DNA of 64,000 nucleotides. Origin: Burkholderia lata (GTDB lineage Bacteria; Pseudomonadota; Gammaproteobacteria; Burkholderiales; Burkholderiaceae). The stretch covers positions 496,001 through 560,000 of the forward strand of contig NZ_CABVQK010000002.1 in NCBI RefSeq assembly GCF_902499335.1, given 5' to 3'. Every line of letters starts with the position of its first letter. The stretch's first letter is position 1. The notes beneath the pieces were generated by a model. That model did no database searches, was not told the DNA's origin, and saw only the letters and a program-made list of their open reading frames with translations. Positions 1 to 9,367 of the stretch are shown piece after piece. The position numbers were made by a program, and so were the translations under genes.

Positions 1-46
1 CGGCGGCGACGTCCTGCATCGACGGCTCGACATGATGGATCAGCAT
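1..46 (-). CDS. 5' end of an unidentified gene
   Basis: Only the first 15 codons are in the window. The reading begins MLIHHVEPSMQDVAA and is preceded by a strong GGAGGAGA Shine-Dalgarno sequence, so a real minus-strand gene starts here and runs off the left edge. It follows the BKACE-family gene by 163 bp on the same strand, so it is probably the next gene of that catabolic operon. The fragment is too short to assign a family. Confidence 0.55.
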   Translation of the reverse strand, partial: MLIHHVEPSMQDVAA

Positions 47-209
47 GCGTGTCTCCTCCGGCACCGGAGCGGTCGTGCTCCGGCGCGGCTTGCGTGGCCC
101 CGCTCCGTTGGCCGGAGTCATCCCCCGCGCCATGCGCAGGGATGGGTGCCACGCCACAACGATCGGCGGGCGGCGGCCGCGACGGCCGCTTGCCCGGATG
201 CGCGGCGCG

Positions 210-1265
210 TCAGGCGGCCCGCAGCGGCACGTTCATCTGGCCCGGCCGGCGGTTCGGCGCCATCCCGAGGTGCGCCAGCGTCTCGTCGATGCCGTCGTAC
301 TGCACGCCGATCCGGTAGATCGCCTTCGCCTCCTTGCCGGTCGCGATGTCGCGGCCGAGTTCGCGCGCGATCCGTGCGCACTGCTCGACCTGCTGCACCG
401 ACGTCATCCGGTTGCCCTTCTGGTCGATGATCGTGTCCTCGATCCCGCAGCGCGGATGCAGGCCCAACGCCATCGCGACCGTGTTGATCGGCAGCACGTT
501 CTTCATCAGCGATTCGAGCGTGATGCACGCGCCGTCCGGGCAACGCCGCACGAACTCCATGAAGTTGTACGGGTTCGGGCCGTCGAAGCCGCCGCCGATG
601 CCGACCCACGTGACGTTCAGCGGGCCGCGATAGACGCCGCGGCGGATGATCCGTTCGAGCGTTTCGAGCGCATGCATGCCGGTGAGCTGGAAATGCGGCT
701 GGATGCCGGCCGCCTGCAGGCGGCGCAGGTGCTCATCGACCCAGCCGGGGCCGGCCGGCACGGTCATCTCGCGGTACGCGTCCCACAACGCGGCTTCGTT
801 CAGCGACGTGCCGGCGATGTCCTGGCGGTTCATCAGCTCGGTGATGTTCATCTGCACGGTGTTGATCGCAACCGTCACCTGGTCGGGCTTCGGCGTCAGC
901 TCGGCGAGCATGTGGCGCGTGTCGTCGGACAGCCATTTCGCGTCCGCCCCCTCGCCTTCCGGTGCGAACGAGATCGAACCGCCCACCTGCAGGATCATGT
1001 CGGGCACCGCGTCGCGCAGCCGGCCGAGCAGCTCGTTGAACTTCGACAGCCGCTTGCTGCCCTTGCCGTCGAGCTCGCGCACATGCATGTGCAGCACCGT
1101 CGCCCCCGCGTTGTAGCAGTCGACGGCCTTCTGCACGTGTTCGTCCATCGTCACCGGAATGTCTTCCGGAAAATCGGCCGGCATCCATTCGGGGCCGTAC
1201 GGCGCGACCGTGATGACCACCTTGTCCTGGTTTTCCGGGTGCAGCGAATCGTCGAGAAATTGCAT
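210..1265 (-). CDS. BKACE-family (DUF849) beta-keto acid cleavage enzyme
   Basis: The 351-residue protein matches the 3-keto-5-aminohexanoate cleavage enzyme family. These zinc enzymes condense a beta-keto acid with acetyl-CoA and release acetoacetate plus a new CoA ester. The N-terminal beta-strand ending in TVLHMHVREL carries the paired histidines that bind zinc in the family, and the length is typical. The ATG at 1265 has GGAGGA just upstream. The gene lies downstream of a TauD-like dioxygenase and a quinone oxidoreductase on the same strand, 120 bp after the dioxygenase stop. The exact substrate cannot be read from sequence because the family is functionally diverse; dehydrocarnitine and 3-keto-5-aminohexanoate are known examples. 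Confidence 0.9.
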   Translation of the reverse strand: MQFLDDSLHPENQDKVVITVAPYGPEWMPADFPEDIPVTMDEHVQKAVDCYNAGATVLHMHVRELDGKGSKRLSKFNELLGRLRDAVPDMILQVGGSISFAPEGEGADAKWLSDDTRHMLAELTPKPDQVTVAINTVQMNITELMNRQDIAGTSLNEAALWDAYREMTVPAGPGWVDEHLRRLQAAGIQPHFQLTGMHALETLERIIRRGVYRGPLNVTWVGIGGGFDGPNPYNFMEFVRRCPDGACITLESLMKNVLPINTVAMALGLHPRCGIEDTIIDQKGNRMTSVQQVEQCARIARELGRDIATGKEAKAIYRIGVQYDGIDETLAHLGMAPNRRPGQMNVPLRAA

Positions 1266-1385
1266 GTCGTCCTCCAGTGGAAATCGTTGTATTTCGGGCG
1301 TACGGGCGTGCGTATCCCGCCGCGCCGAGCGGGATGCCCGGCGCGTTGCATGGTTTTTCAGGGATCGGTTACGGTGCGGGCGCGC

Positions 1386-2234
1386 TCAGAACGGCACGTC
1401 GCCGACGATGCCCGCGCGCTCCATCCGGCGCACGCACGGCGGGTAGTCCATCACCGCGTAGTGCTGCGTGCTGCGGTTGTCCCAGATCGCGACGCTGTTC
1501 TTCTTCCAGCGCCAGCGCACCTGGTACTCGGGGATGTAGGCCTGGCTGATCAGGTACTGCAGCAACTGGCCGGCGCCGGGGTTCGCGTCCTGCCCGACCC
1601 GCACGCGCGCCGGCGTGTGGAAGTTCGTGAAATGCGTGGTGAACGCATTCACGTACAGCACCTTCTCGCCCGTTTCGGGATGCGTGCGCACGACCGGATG
1701 CTCGGCGTCCGGGTACTGCGCCTTCAGCGCGAGGCGCTTGTCGATCGGCATCGCCGCGCCGAAGCTCGCCTCGATGCTGTGGCGCGCGTGCAAGTCGTCG
1801 ATCTGCTGCTTCACGTGTTCCGGCAGGCGCTCGTAGGCGAGCACCATGTTCGCCCACATCGTGTCGCCGCCAACCGGCGGACCGTCGATGCAGCGCAGCA
1901 CACAGCCGAACGGCGGCGCCACGCGCCAGCTCGCATCGCTGTGCCACGCATTCTCGTAGCGGTCGTTCGGCTGGTCGGGCGACTTGTAGATCCGCACGAG
2001 CCCCGGGTGCTCGGGATCGCTGCCGGCCACCGGATGATCCTCGAGCTCGCCGAAGCGCCGTGCGAACGCGACGTGCTCGGCGCGCGTGATGTCCTGGTCG
2101 CGCAGGAACAGCACGCGATGCCGCAGAAGTTGCGCGCGGATCTCGGCGAACAGGCCGTCGTCGTGCACGGCGTCGGCGAGGCTCACATCCAGCAGTTCCG
2201 CGCCAATCGCGCAGGTCAGGGGTTCGACTCGCAT
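1386..2234 (-). CDS. TauD/TfdA-family Fe(II)/2-oxoglutarate dioxygenase
   Basis: This 282-residue protein is a TauD/TfdA-type non-heme iron dioxygenase, which couples decarboxylation of 2-oxoglutarate to hydroxylation of a small substrate. The proximal iron ligands appear in AWHSDASWR (His-x-Asp), the distal histidine in NRSTQHYAV, and a 2-oxoglutarate-binding Arg in CVRRMERAG. The ATG at 2234 was chosen because GAGGAGA precedes it and the protein then begins at the conserved MRVEPLT. The start lies 10 bp after the quinone oxidoreductase stop, so the two are probably co-transcribed. The partner genes suggest a catabolic role, but the substrate is unknown and taurine is not specifically supported. 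Confidence 0.9.
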   Translation of the reverse strand: MRVEPLTCAIGAELLDVSLADAVHDDGLFAEIRAQLLRHRVLFLRDQDITRAEHVAFARRFGELEDHPVAGSDPEHPGLVRIYKSPDQPNDRYENAWHSDASWRVAPPFGCVLRCIDGPPVGGDTMWANMVLAYERLPEHVKQQIDDLHARHSIEASFGAAMPIDKRLALKAQYPDAEHPVVRTHPETGEKVLYVNAFTTHFTNFHTPARVRVGQDANPGAGQLLQYLISQAYIPEYQVRWRWKKNSVAIWDNRSTQHYAVMDYPPCVRRMERAGIVGDVPF

Positions 2235-2244
2235 GCGCGTCTCC

Positions 2245-3225
2245 TCAGACGATGAACACCGACGAACCGGTCGTCTTGCGCGATTCGAGATCGCGGTGTG
2301 CCTGCGCGGCGTCCTGCAGCGCATAGCGCTGGTTGATCTCGATCCTGATCCGGCCGGCCGCGACATGTGCGAACAATTCGCCGGCCAGGTCGTTCTTTTC
2401 GGCCGGATCGGCGATGTAGTCGGCCAGCGCCGGGCGCGTCAGGTACAGCGAGCCCTTCATCGCGAGGCGCTGCGGATCGAACGGCGGGATCGGGCCCGAC
2501 GCGGTGCCGACGCACACCATCAGCCCGCGCCGCTTCAGCGAATCGAGCGAGCCTTCGAAGGTGTCCTTGCCGACGCTGTCGAACACGACGTCGACGCCTG
2601 CACCGTCGGTCAGTTCGCGCACACGTTTCGCGACGTCCTCGCGGCTGTAGTCGATCGTATGGTCGCAACCGTGCGCGCGGGCGATCTCGGCCTTGTGCTC
2701 GCTGGATACCGTGCCAATCACCGTGAGCCCGAGCAGCTTCGCCCATTGCGACACGATCAGCCCGACGCCGCCGGCGGCCGCGTGCAGCAGGATCGTGTCG
2801 CCCGGTGCGAACGCGTGGATGCGGCGCAGCAGGTAGGCGGACGTCAGGCCGCGCATCGTCATCGCGGCAGCCGTTTCGCACGAAATGCCGGACGGCAGCC
2901 GCACGAGCGGCGCGGCGGGGATCAGCCGTTCGGTGCTGTATGCGCCGAGCGTGTTCAGGAAGCCCGTGTAGGTCACGCGGTCGCCGACGGCGACGTTCGT
3001 CACGCCGGGTCCGACGGCCTCGACCACACCGGCCGCCTCGACACCGAGGCCGGCAGGCAGCGGCACCGGATACAGGCCGCTGCGGAAGTACGTGTCGGCG
3101 AAATTCAGGCCGACCGCGTCGTGCCGCAGGCGTACCTGGCCGGGGCCCGGGTCGCCGACGTCGACTTCCTCCCAGCGCAGGACCTCGGGGCCGCCGGTTT
3201 CGTGAAATCGCACTGCATGTGCCAT
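2245..3225 (-). CDS. NADPH:quinone oxidoreductase (zinc-free MDR family)
   Basis: The 326-residue protein is a medium-chain dehydrogenase/reductase of the quinone oxidoreductase type. The GroES-like N-terminal half contains the family stretch GLNFADTYFRSGLYP. The Rossmann half has the NADPH-binding AAAGGVGLIVSQWAKLLG, and the structural and catalytic zinc cysteines of true alcohol dehydrogenases are absent. Such enzymes reduce quinones or alpha,beta-unsaturated carbonyls in the cytoplasm. It sits 18 bp after the stress-protein gene and 10 bp before the dioxygenase gene, so it is probably a middle gene of the operon. It may detoxify or reduce an unsaturated intermediate, but that role is inferred. 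Confidence 0.92.
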   Translation of the reverse strand: MAHAVRFHETGGPEVLRWEEVDVGDPGPGQVRLRHDAVGLNFADTYFRSGLYPVPLPAGLGVEAAGVVEAVGPGVTNVAVGDRVTYTGFLNTLGAYSTERLIPAAPLVRLPSGISCETAAAMTMRGLTSAYLLRRIHAFAPGDTILLHAAAGGVGLIVSQWAKLLGLTVIGTVSSEHKAEIARAHGCDHTIDYSREDVAKRVRELTDGAGVDVVFDSVGKDTFEGSLDSLKRRGLMVCVGTASGPIPPFDPQRLAMKGSLYLTRPALADYIADPAEKNDLAGELFAHVAAGRIRIEINQRYALQDAAQAHRDLESRKTTGSSVFIV

Positions 3226-3243
3226 GTTGTTCTCCGTAGGGTG

Positions 3244-4176
3244 TCAGTCGGATGCGCGTCGCGCATCGTCGGGTTCGTTCGGTTCGTTCGTGCGTGGCGG
3301 CGTCGCGGCTGCGCCGTCCGCCAGCGATTCATCCAGTCCGGCCCAGTCCGCGTTGCCGAGATAGCGTCGCGCGGCCGGGAAAATCACGCCTTCCATTCGC
3401 CCCATCTGCTCGAACGCGCCGTACGCATAGCGGGCGAGCGCCGTGTCGAACGCGGCCGACGGCAGCCCGTCCGCGGCGATCCGCACGAGCGCATCGAGCG
3501 CTTGCGCGTCGCGCTGACCCTGGCGGTCGAGTTCGTCCAGTTCGGCCGCGACACACTCCGCACGGGCGCGCAATGCCGCGAACAGGCGCGCTTCAGCGGC
3601 CGTGCCGACACGGGCGCGCTGCAGTGCGGCGAGCGATGCCAGCGCATCCTGCATGTCGGCCGCTTGCTGTTGCGGCACGTACACGTCCGCGTTAGCGCCG
3701 GACGCCATCAGCGCATGCAGCAACCGGCCGACCGCGCGGTGCGCATCGAGGCAACGCGCCATCACGCGCGCCTCGGCGGGCGTTCGCCGCGACGTGCACA
3801 CGAGCACCGGCACACCGCTCGTCGCGAGCAGGTGCCGCCGTTGCGCACAGGCGGCCGCGTCGGCATCGTGGGGCAGCGCCGCGACGCCGATCAGGTCGCA
3901 GCCGAGTTCGGCCGCAAGCGCGCCGGGTTCGACGTCACCGGCCGCCGGATGGCCGGCCCCCGCGATCGCATGGGACAACCCCTGCGCCCGCGCGGCGGCT
4001 TCCACTTTCGCACCGTGCTCCGGCAGCCGCGCTCCGGATAAACGCGAGTCCGGCGCGGCGCCGGGCAGCATGAACGTGACCCGGGCGCCGACCGCACGCG
4101 CCAGCTCGAGCGCATGGCCGATCGCGTCGATGCCGCCGGGCGTGCCGTCGACCGTCACGAGCAGATGGCGGTACAT
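3244..4176 (-). CDS. Universal stress protein domain fused to a hemerythrin-like helical domain
   Basis: The 310-residue protein begins with a UspA-type domain (MYRHLLVTVDGTPGGIDAI, about residues 1-135, ending in GVPVLVCTSRR). A helical domain follows (about 150-290) and ends in MEGVIFPAARRYLGNADW, resembling the last helix of HHE/hemerythrin proteins. Only one DAHRAVGRLLHAL-like helix supplies histidines, so a complete di-iron site is doubtful and the domain may be degenerate. The ATG at 4176 has GGAG 8 bp upstream. It is the first full-size gene of the leftward operon and is divergent from the MalT-like regulator. A role in redox or nitrosative stress is possible but not shown. Confidence 0.75.
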   Translation of the reverse strand: MYRHLLVTVDGTPGGIDAIGHALELARAVGARVTFMLPGAAPDSRLSGARLPEHGAKVEAAARAQGLSHAIAGAGHPAAGDVEPGALAAELGCDLIGVAALPHDADAAACAQRRHLLATSGVPVLVCTSRRTPAEARVMARCLDAHRAVGRLLHALMASGANADVYVPQQQAADMQDALASLAALQRARVGTAAEARLFAALRARAECVAAELDELDRQGQRDAQALDALVRIAADGLPSAAFDTALARYAYGAFEQMGRMEGVIFPAARRYLGNADWAGLDESLADGAAATPPRTNEPNEPDDARRASD

Positions 4177-4189
4177 CGCGCCGCTCCGC

Positions 4190-4240
4190 TTATCCGGCGA
4201 GCGGCGCGCTGCGCCGCGTGCCGGTCGATACGATGTTCAT
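4190..4240 (-). CDS. Possible 16-residue leader ORF
   Basis: A short frame begins MNIVSTGTRRSAPLAG and ends with TAA 13 bp before the ATG of the stress-protein gene. It has an unusually good GAGGAG Shine-Dalgarno sequence 6-8 bp upstream, better than that of the following gene. It may be a translated leader that couples or attenuates expression, or simply a decayed start region. No homology can be judged at this length. Confidence 0.3.
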   Translation of the reverse strand: MNIVSTGTRRSAPLAG

Positions 4241-4419
4241 GGGTGGGCTCCTCGTGGTGTTCGTCATGCATCGGAACCCATGCTATCGATGCGGTGCCGG
4301 CGCGGCCCCACTCGTCGCGGGGGGGATTGACGCGCGAACGCGGTTCGGCCGATCCTTCCCCCCACGCCCACCCCGGACGCTGGCCCGCACGGCACCGCCG
4401 GATTCCGACTGCTGCCCCG

Positions 4420-7122
4420 ATGGCCCACCCACCCGATCGCGCCGACGCGCCTCCCACCGAACTGGTCCTGAAGACGACCGCGCCGCGCGTGCCCGCGCAG
4501 TTGCTGGCCCGCGCGCGGCTGAGCCTCGCCGCGCCCGCTTTCGACGGCCGGCCGGTCACGCTCATGCAGGCGCCGGCCGGTTACGGCAAGACGTCGCTGC
4601 TCGCGCAATGGCGCCGCGAAACCCTCGCGCTCGGCCGCGCGGTCGTGTGGCTGTCGGCCGACGAGCGCGACGATGCGGCGCGGTTGCTGCAGGGGCTCGT
4701 GCAGGCGGTGCGGACCGGCTGCGCGCGGCCCGGCTTCGGGCGCCTGATCCCGGTCGGCGCGGCCGACGCGGCGCGTGCGCTGGAGGGCGTGACCGCGTGG
4801 CTGGCCGAGGTCGCGCAACTGTCGATCGATGCGCTGCTGATCGTCGACGATGCAGAGCGCCTGCCACCCGCCGGCCTCGACGCGCTGACCTACGTGCTGC
4901 ACAACTCGCCGCAAAACCTGCATGTCGTCGTCGCCGCGCGGCGCGGGCTCGATCATGTGGCCGGCGACCTGCTCGCCGGCGGGCAATGCACGCTCGCGGG
5001 CCCCGACTGGCTGCGCTTCACGCTCGACGAGACGATCGCGCTGGTCGGCGCGCGCTTCGCGCAGCGGGTCGACGCCGACGCGTGCGCGCGGCTGTTCGAA
5101 CGCGTCGACGGCTGGCCGCTCGGCCTGCAGCTCGCGATGGTCGCGATGGCGCGCTCGGCCGATCCGCGCCAGGCGGTCGACGCGCTCGCCGCCCGCATGG
5201 ACGGCACGCGCGACCGGCTGGTCGAGCTGCTGCTCACGAACCTGTCGGCCGACGACACCGCGTTCCTGACGCGCACGAGCGTCGCCGACCGCCTGCATCC
5301 GTCGCTGTGCGCGGCGCTGCTCGACGACGCGAACGCGCCCGATCGTCTCGCGCGGCTCGCCCGCGACACGCCGCTGTTCATTGCGTCGGACGATTCGGAC
5401 TGGTGCCGGCTGCATCCGCTCGTGCGCGACACGCTGCGCGACCGCCTGGCCGCGAGCCCGGAAACCGAGCGCAACGCGCTGCATGCGCGTGCGGCCGCGT
5501 GGCTCGACGCGCACGGGATGACCGAGGAAGCCGCCCGCCATGCGTACGCGGCCGGCCAGTTCGAGGTGGCGTATGCGCTCGCGCAGCGCTGTCTCGAGGA
5601 TGCGATCAAGCAGGGCCGTATCAACGACGTGCTCGACTGGCTCGCGCTGCTGCCCGATGCGGAGCTCGACAAGCGTCCGACGCTGCGCGTCGCGGTCGCG
5701 TGGGCGCTGGCGCTCGGCGAGCGCCATGTCGAGGCGCAGCGCCAGATCGCGGGCATCCTCGCGGATGGCGGTACGCCCGCGGCGATGCGCTACGAATGCG
5801 CGCTGATCCTCAGCGCGGCCGCGTATTACGCCGACGAAATCGACCGCTTCGTCGAGCTGTTCGAGCCGTGGGCCGACTTCGCGCCGCCGGCGGCGACATG
5901 GCTCGCGCAGATGCACGCGAACCGGCTGTCGGCGCGCGCGATCATCGTCGGCGAACCGGCGCAGGCACGCCGTTTCCAGCACGCGGCGCCGCGCGGCGAG
6001 ACGGCGGCCGGGTTCGGCTATGTCGCGCGCTGGGGCGAGCTGATCACGGGCCTGAGCTACCTGCGCGAAGGCCAGGTCAGGCTGGCCGACGACGCGCTGT
6101 CGCCGGCGCTGGCGCGTGCGGAAGCCGATCTCGGACGCCGCCATCCACTCACCTGCATGCTCGCGGCGATGTGCGCGGCGCTCGCGTACGAGGCCGACCG
6201 CGTCGACCAGGCCGCCGCGTTGCTCGCGAACCGGCTCGACGTGCTCGAACACTCGGGCACGCCCGATACCGTGCTGCTCGGCTATCGCACCGCCGCGCGC
6301 ATCGCGCTGCTGCGCGGCGTCGAGCACCGCGCGATCGACCTGCTCGAAGCGCTCGACGCAATGGGTGTCGCGCGGCGCCTGCCGCGCCTGTCGGTCGCGA
6401 GTCTCGCCGAGCAGGTGCGCATTCACGCGGCGCGCTATCGCGAGGCGACCTGCCATGCGCTCGTCGAGCGGATCGATGCGATCGCCGCGGCCGAGTTTCC
6501 GTCGCACGGGCCGTTGTGGCGGCGCCCCGTCGTGCTGCTGCAGGCGACCGCGCATGCGGGCGCGGCACTCGCCGCGCGCCGCTGGGACGACGCGAGCGCG
6601 GCGCTCGACGAAGCAGCGGTGCTGGCCCGCGAAATGAGCATGGGGCAGGCACGCATCGAAATCATGGCGCTCAGCGCGTTCGCGCTCGAACAGTCGGGCG
6701 GCGCCGGCCGCGCGCTGCTCGACGAGGCGATGAACCTCGCGGACCTGTTCGGCCTGACGCGCACGCTTGCCGACGCACATCCGGCCATCGCCGACTGGGC
6801 GCGCCGCGCGGGCGACGAAGCGGCCGCCGGCGCCGGCCCCGCGCGGCATGCGCTGCCGCAGCCGCGCATCGTGCCGCCCGCCCCGCGCGTCGCGGCCAGC
6901 CCGCGCGCGGTGCCGAGCGTCGTGCTGACGCCGAAGGAGCGCGCGATTCTCGAGCTGCTCGCGCGCAACCTGTCGAACAAGGAGATCGCGGTGGCGCTCG
7001 CCGTCGGCGAGGAAACCGTGAAGTGGCACCTGAAGAACCTGTTCGGCAAGCTCGACGCCAGCTCGCGCAAGCATGCGGTGCGCCGCGCGCTGGTGCTGGG
7101 TCTCCTCGAAAACGCGCCCTAG
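4420..7122 (+). CDS. MalT-like LuxR-family ATP-dependent transcriptional regulator
   Basis: The 900-residue protein has the architecture of large LuxR (LAL/MalT-type) activators. There is an N-terminal NTPase with Walker A APAGYGKTS (about residues 51-59) and Walker B ALLIVDDAER, then a long helical TPR-like sensor region. The C-terminal LuxR helix-turn-helix (about 838-898) contains LTPKERAILELLARNLSNKE and ETVKWHLKNLFGKL. The ATG at 4420 was chosen because it gives the conserved N-terminus TELVLKTTAPRVP; there is no strong ribosome binding site. It is divergent from the stress/dioxygenase/BKACE operon, which it probably controls, and lies upstream of the porin gene. ATP and an inducer normally activate this class; the inducer here is unknown. 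Confidence 0.88.
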   Translation: MAHPPDRADAPPTELVLKTTAPRVPAQLLARARLSLAAPAFDGRPVTLMQAPAGYGKTSLLAQWRRETLALGRAVVWLSADERDDAARLLQGLVQAVRTGCARPGFGRLIPVGAADAARALEGVTAWLAEVAQLSIDALLIVDDAERLPPAGLDALTYVLHNSPQNLHVVVAARRGLDHVAGDLLAGGQCTLAGPDWLRFTLDETIALVGARFAQRVDADACARLFERVDGWPLGLQLAMVAMARSADPRQAVDALAARMDGTRDRLVELLLTNLSADDTAFLTRTSVADRLHPSLCAALLDDANAPDRLARLARDTPLFIASDDSDWCRLHPLVRDTLRDRLAASPETERNALHARAAAWLDAHGMTEEAARHAYAAGQFEVAYALAQRCLEDAIKQGRINDVLDWLALLPDAELDKRPTLRVAVAWALALGERHVEAQRQIAGILADGGTPAAMRYECALILSAAAYYADEIDRFVELFEPWADFAPPAATWLAQMHANRLSARAIIVGEPAQARRFQHAAPRGETAAGFGYVARWGELITGLSYLREGQVRLADDALSPALARAEADLGRRHPLTCMLAAMCAALAYEADRVDQAAALLANRLDVLEHSGTPDTVLLGYRTAARIALLRGVEHRAIDLLEALDAMGVARRLPRLSVASLAEQVRIHAARYREATCHALVERIDAIAAAEFPSHGPLWRRPVVLLQATAHAGAALAARRWDDASAALDEAAVLAREMSMGQARIEIMALSAFALEQSGGAGRALLDEAMNLADLFGLTRTLADAHPAIADWARRAGDEAAAGAGPARHALPQPRIVPPAPRVAASPRAVPSVVLTPKERAILELLARNLSNKEIAVALAVGEETVKWHLKNLFGKLDASSRKHAVRRALVLGLLENAP

Positions 7123-7356
7123 CGTTGTAACGCCGGTTTCGCGAATCGGGCGTGCAGCCGCGCCCGCCTTCCTTCCTCCGATTCTCCGCAACCCTGCCCC
7201 CCGCGCATGGGGGGGAGCGGCCGCCCGCCGGTGCGTAGTCTTTCCGCATGGCTCACGCGGGCGTCGCCTGTCACACCTTCCCGCCAGCCTCCTTGCTTCC
7301 CCGCTTTACCCGGACTGGCTCGATCCCGTCCGGTCCAATACGACCCTGGAGACTTC

Positions 7357-8481
7357 ATGAAGACGAAACTGGCCGCGCTCGCGGCGCTTGCCGGCTGTTC
7401 GGCACTCGCGCACGCGCAATCCTCCGTCACGCTCTACGGCGTGATCGACTCGGGCCTGCTGTACCAGAGCACGTCGGCGGCGTCGTTCAGCCCGACCGCG
7501 CCGAATACGGGCAAGGTGTTCCGCATGAAGGACGGCGGCATCTACTCGAGCTTCTGGGGGATCAAGGGCAGCGAGGACATCGGCGGCGGCTACAAGGTCA
7601 ACTTCAAGCTGCAGGGTTCGTTCGACAGCGGCACCGGCAAGCTGCAGCTGAGCGATACGCCGGGCGCCGTCGCGATCTTCAACCAGGTCGCGTCGCTCGG
7701 CGTGTCGGGCCCGTTCGGCACGTTCACGGCCGGCCGCCAGATCGTGCCGATGATCTACGCGATGGCCGACACCGACGTGCGCAACGCGCAGTTCTTCGGC
7801 AGCGTGCTGATCGCGTGGCTCGGCCTGAACACGGCGGCCGGCTGGTCGGGCACGAGCACCAACGCAGCGATCGGCGCGCTGTACGACAGCAATGCGCTCG
7901 TCTACCAGTCGCCGACCTTCGCGGGCGCGTCGATCGCGCTCGAATACGCGCCGGGCGGCGTGGCCGGGCAGTTCCAGGGCGGCACGCGCGAATCGGTCGT
8001 GCTCAGGTATGCGAACTACGGGCTGAACGCATCGGCCGCCTACTACAACGGCCACGACACGAGCCCGGCGCCGGGCGTCGCGCCGACCGGCGTCGACAAC
8101 AACCGCTTCCTCTACGTCGGCGCGAAATACACGATCCACGATTTCTCGGTGTCGGCGTCGTACGGCAACGGCAGGAATCCGTCGCATGCGGACAAGGTGA
8201 ACCTCGACATGCTGTCGGCCGGTATCGGCTATCGCTTCACACCCGCGTTGCAGGTGACGTCCGCGGTGTATTACCTGAAGGACCGCAACCAGTCCGAAAA
8301 CCGCTCGACGGCGGTCGTGCTCGCGGCCGACTACAGCCTGTCGAAGCGGACGATGGTCTATGCGCAGGTCGGCCACGTGAACAACCGCGGCACGATGGAC
8401 CAGATGCTCGTGTACGGGCAGCCGGTCGCGCCGGGCGTGGGCACGACGGCCGCGATGATCGGGCTGCGCCACAACTTCTGA
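7357..8481 (+). CDS. Gram-negative general porin
   Basis: The 374-residue protein has a signal peptide (MKTKLAALAALAGCSALAHA) followed directly by SSVTLYGVIDSGLLYQ, the standard opening of Burkholderia trimeric porins. It ends in GLRHNF with the C-terminal phenylalanine needed for outer-membrane insertion. Repeated amphipathic beta-strands and the SFWGIKGSEDIGGGYKV segment are typical. It forms a diffusion channel in the outer membrane. The start has GGAG 5 bp upstream. It is 234 bp downstream of the LuxR-type regulator on the same strand and has its own spacer, so it may be independently transcribed or a regulated uptake channel for the catabolic operon's substrate. Confidence 0.93.
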   Translation: MKTKLAALAALAGCSALAHAQSSVTLYGVIDSGLLYQSTSAASFSPTAPNTGKVFRMKDGGIYSSFWGIKGSEDIGGGYKVNFKLQGSFDSGTGKLQLSDTPGAVAIFNQVASLGVSGPFGTFTAGRQIVPMIYAMADTDVRNAQFFGSVLIAWLGLNTAAGWSGTSTNAAIGALYDSNALVYQSPTFAGASIALEYAPGGVAGQFQGGTRESVVLRYANYGLNASAAYYNGHDTSPAPGVAPTGVDNNRFLYVGAKYTIHDFSVSASYGNGRNPSHADKVNLDMLSAGIGYRFTPALQVTSAVYYLKDRNQSENRSTAVVLAADYSLSKRTMVYAQVGHVNNRGTMDQMLVYGQPVAPGVGTTAAMIGLRHNF

Positions 8482-8662
8482 CGATGGGCGGCTGCGCCTG
8501 GCGATGCAGCGGCGGTCGCGCGTGGCCACCGCCTGCATCGATCCGCGGGATCGGCTACAGTGGGCGTTTTCGGCGCGCTCCGCCCGCCGTCGCGCCATGA
8601 GCCGTGGCGCGCGCGGCGGTAGGGACGGAACGCGGAACATTCACTTCGACGAGCGAACCTTC

Positions 8663-9367
8663 ATGCCCGACCTGTCCGCCTTCCCGATCACGCAAAAGTG
8701 GCCGGCCCAGCATCCCGACCGTCTCCAGCTCTACTCGCTGCCGACGCCGAACGGCGTCAAGGTATCGATCATGCTCGAGGAAACCGGCCTGCCGTACGAG
8801 CCGCACCTCGTGCGCTTCGACACGAACGACCAGCTGTCGCCCGCGTTCCTGTCGCTGAACCCGAACAACAAGATCCCGGCGATCATCGATCCGAACGGCC
8901 CGGACGGCAAGCCGCTGCCGCTGTTCGAATCGGGCGCGATCCTGATCTATCTCGCGGACAAGACGGGCCAGTTGATCCCGAAGGATCTCGCGGGTCGCTA
9001 CGAGACGATCCAGTGGGTGATGTTCCAGATGGGCGGCATCGGGCCGATGTTCGGCCAGGTCGGCTTCTTCCACAAGTTCGCCGGCCGCGACTACGAGGAC
9101 AAGCGCCCGCGCGACCGCTACGTCGACGAATCGAAGCGCCTGCTCGGCGTGCTCGACGCGCATCTCGCGAACCGCCAGTGGGTGATGGGCGATACCTACA
9201 CGATCGCCGACATCGCGATCTTCCCGTGGGTGCGCAACCTCGTCGGCTTCTACGAAGCGGGCGACCTGGTCGGCTTCAGCGAATTCCGGAACGTCAAGCG
9301 GGTGCTCGACGCGTTCGTTGCGCGTCCGGCTGTCGCGCGCGGGCTCAATATCCCGGCACGAGGCTGA
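8663..9367 (+). CDS. Glutathione S-transferase, YfcG/YghU-like (Nu class)
   Basis: The 234-residue protein has the thioredoxin-fold N-terminal domain with TPNGVKVSIMLEE, characteristic of the YfcG/YghU group where Thr-Pro-Asn contacts glutathione. LNPNNKIPAI and ESGAILIYLA form the cis-proline and glutathione-binding turns. The all-helical C-terminal domain includes MGDTYTIADIAIFPW. Members of this group act as glutathione-dependent disulfide reductases or peroxidases rather than classical conjugating enzymes. The start at 8663 gives the expected N-terminus. It appears monocistronic. Confidence 0.9.
   Translation: MPDLSAFPITQKWPAQHPDRLQLYSLPTPNGVKVSIMLEETGLPYEPHLVRFDTNDQLSPAFLSLNPNNKIPAIIDPNGPDGKPLPLFESGAILIYLADKTGQLIPKDLAGRYETIQWVMFQMGGIGPMFGQVGFFHKFAGRDYEDKRPRDRYVDESKRLLGVLDAHLANRQWVMGDTYTIADIAIFPWVRNLVGFYEAGDLVGFSEFRNVKRVLDAFVARPAVARGLNIPARG

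Noticed and set aside
4264-7191. A long minus-strand frame opposite the LuxR-type regulator.
   Set aside because: It is Arg-rich low-complexity shadow sequence with no motifs, while the plus strand has Walker and HTH motifs.
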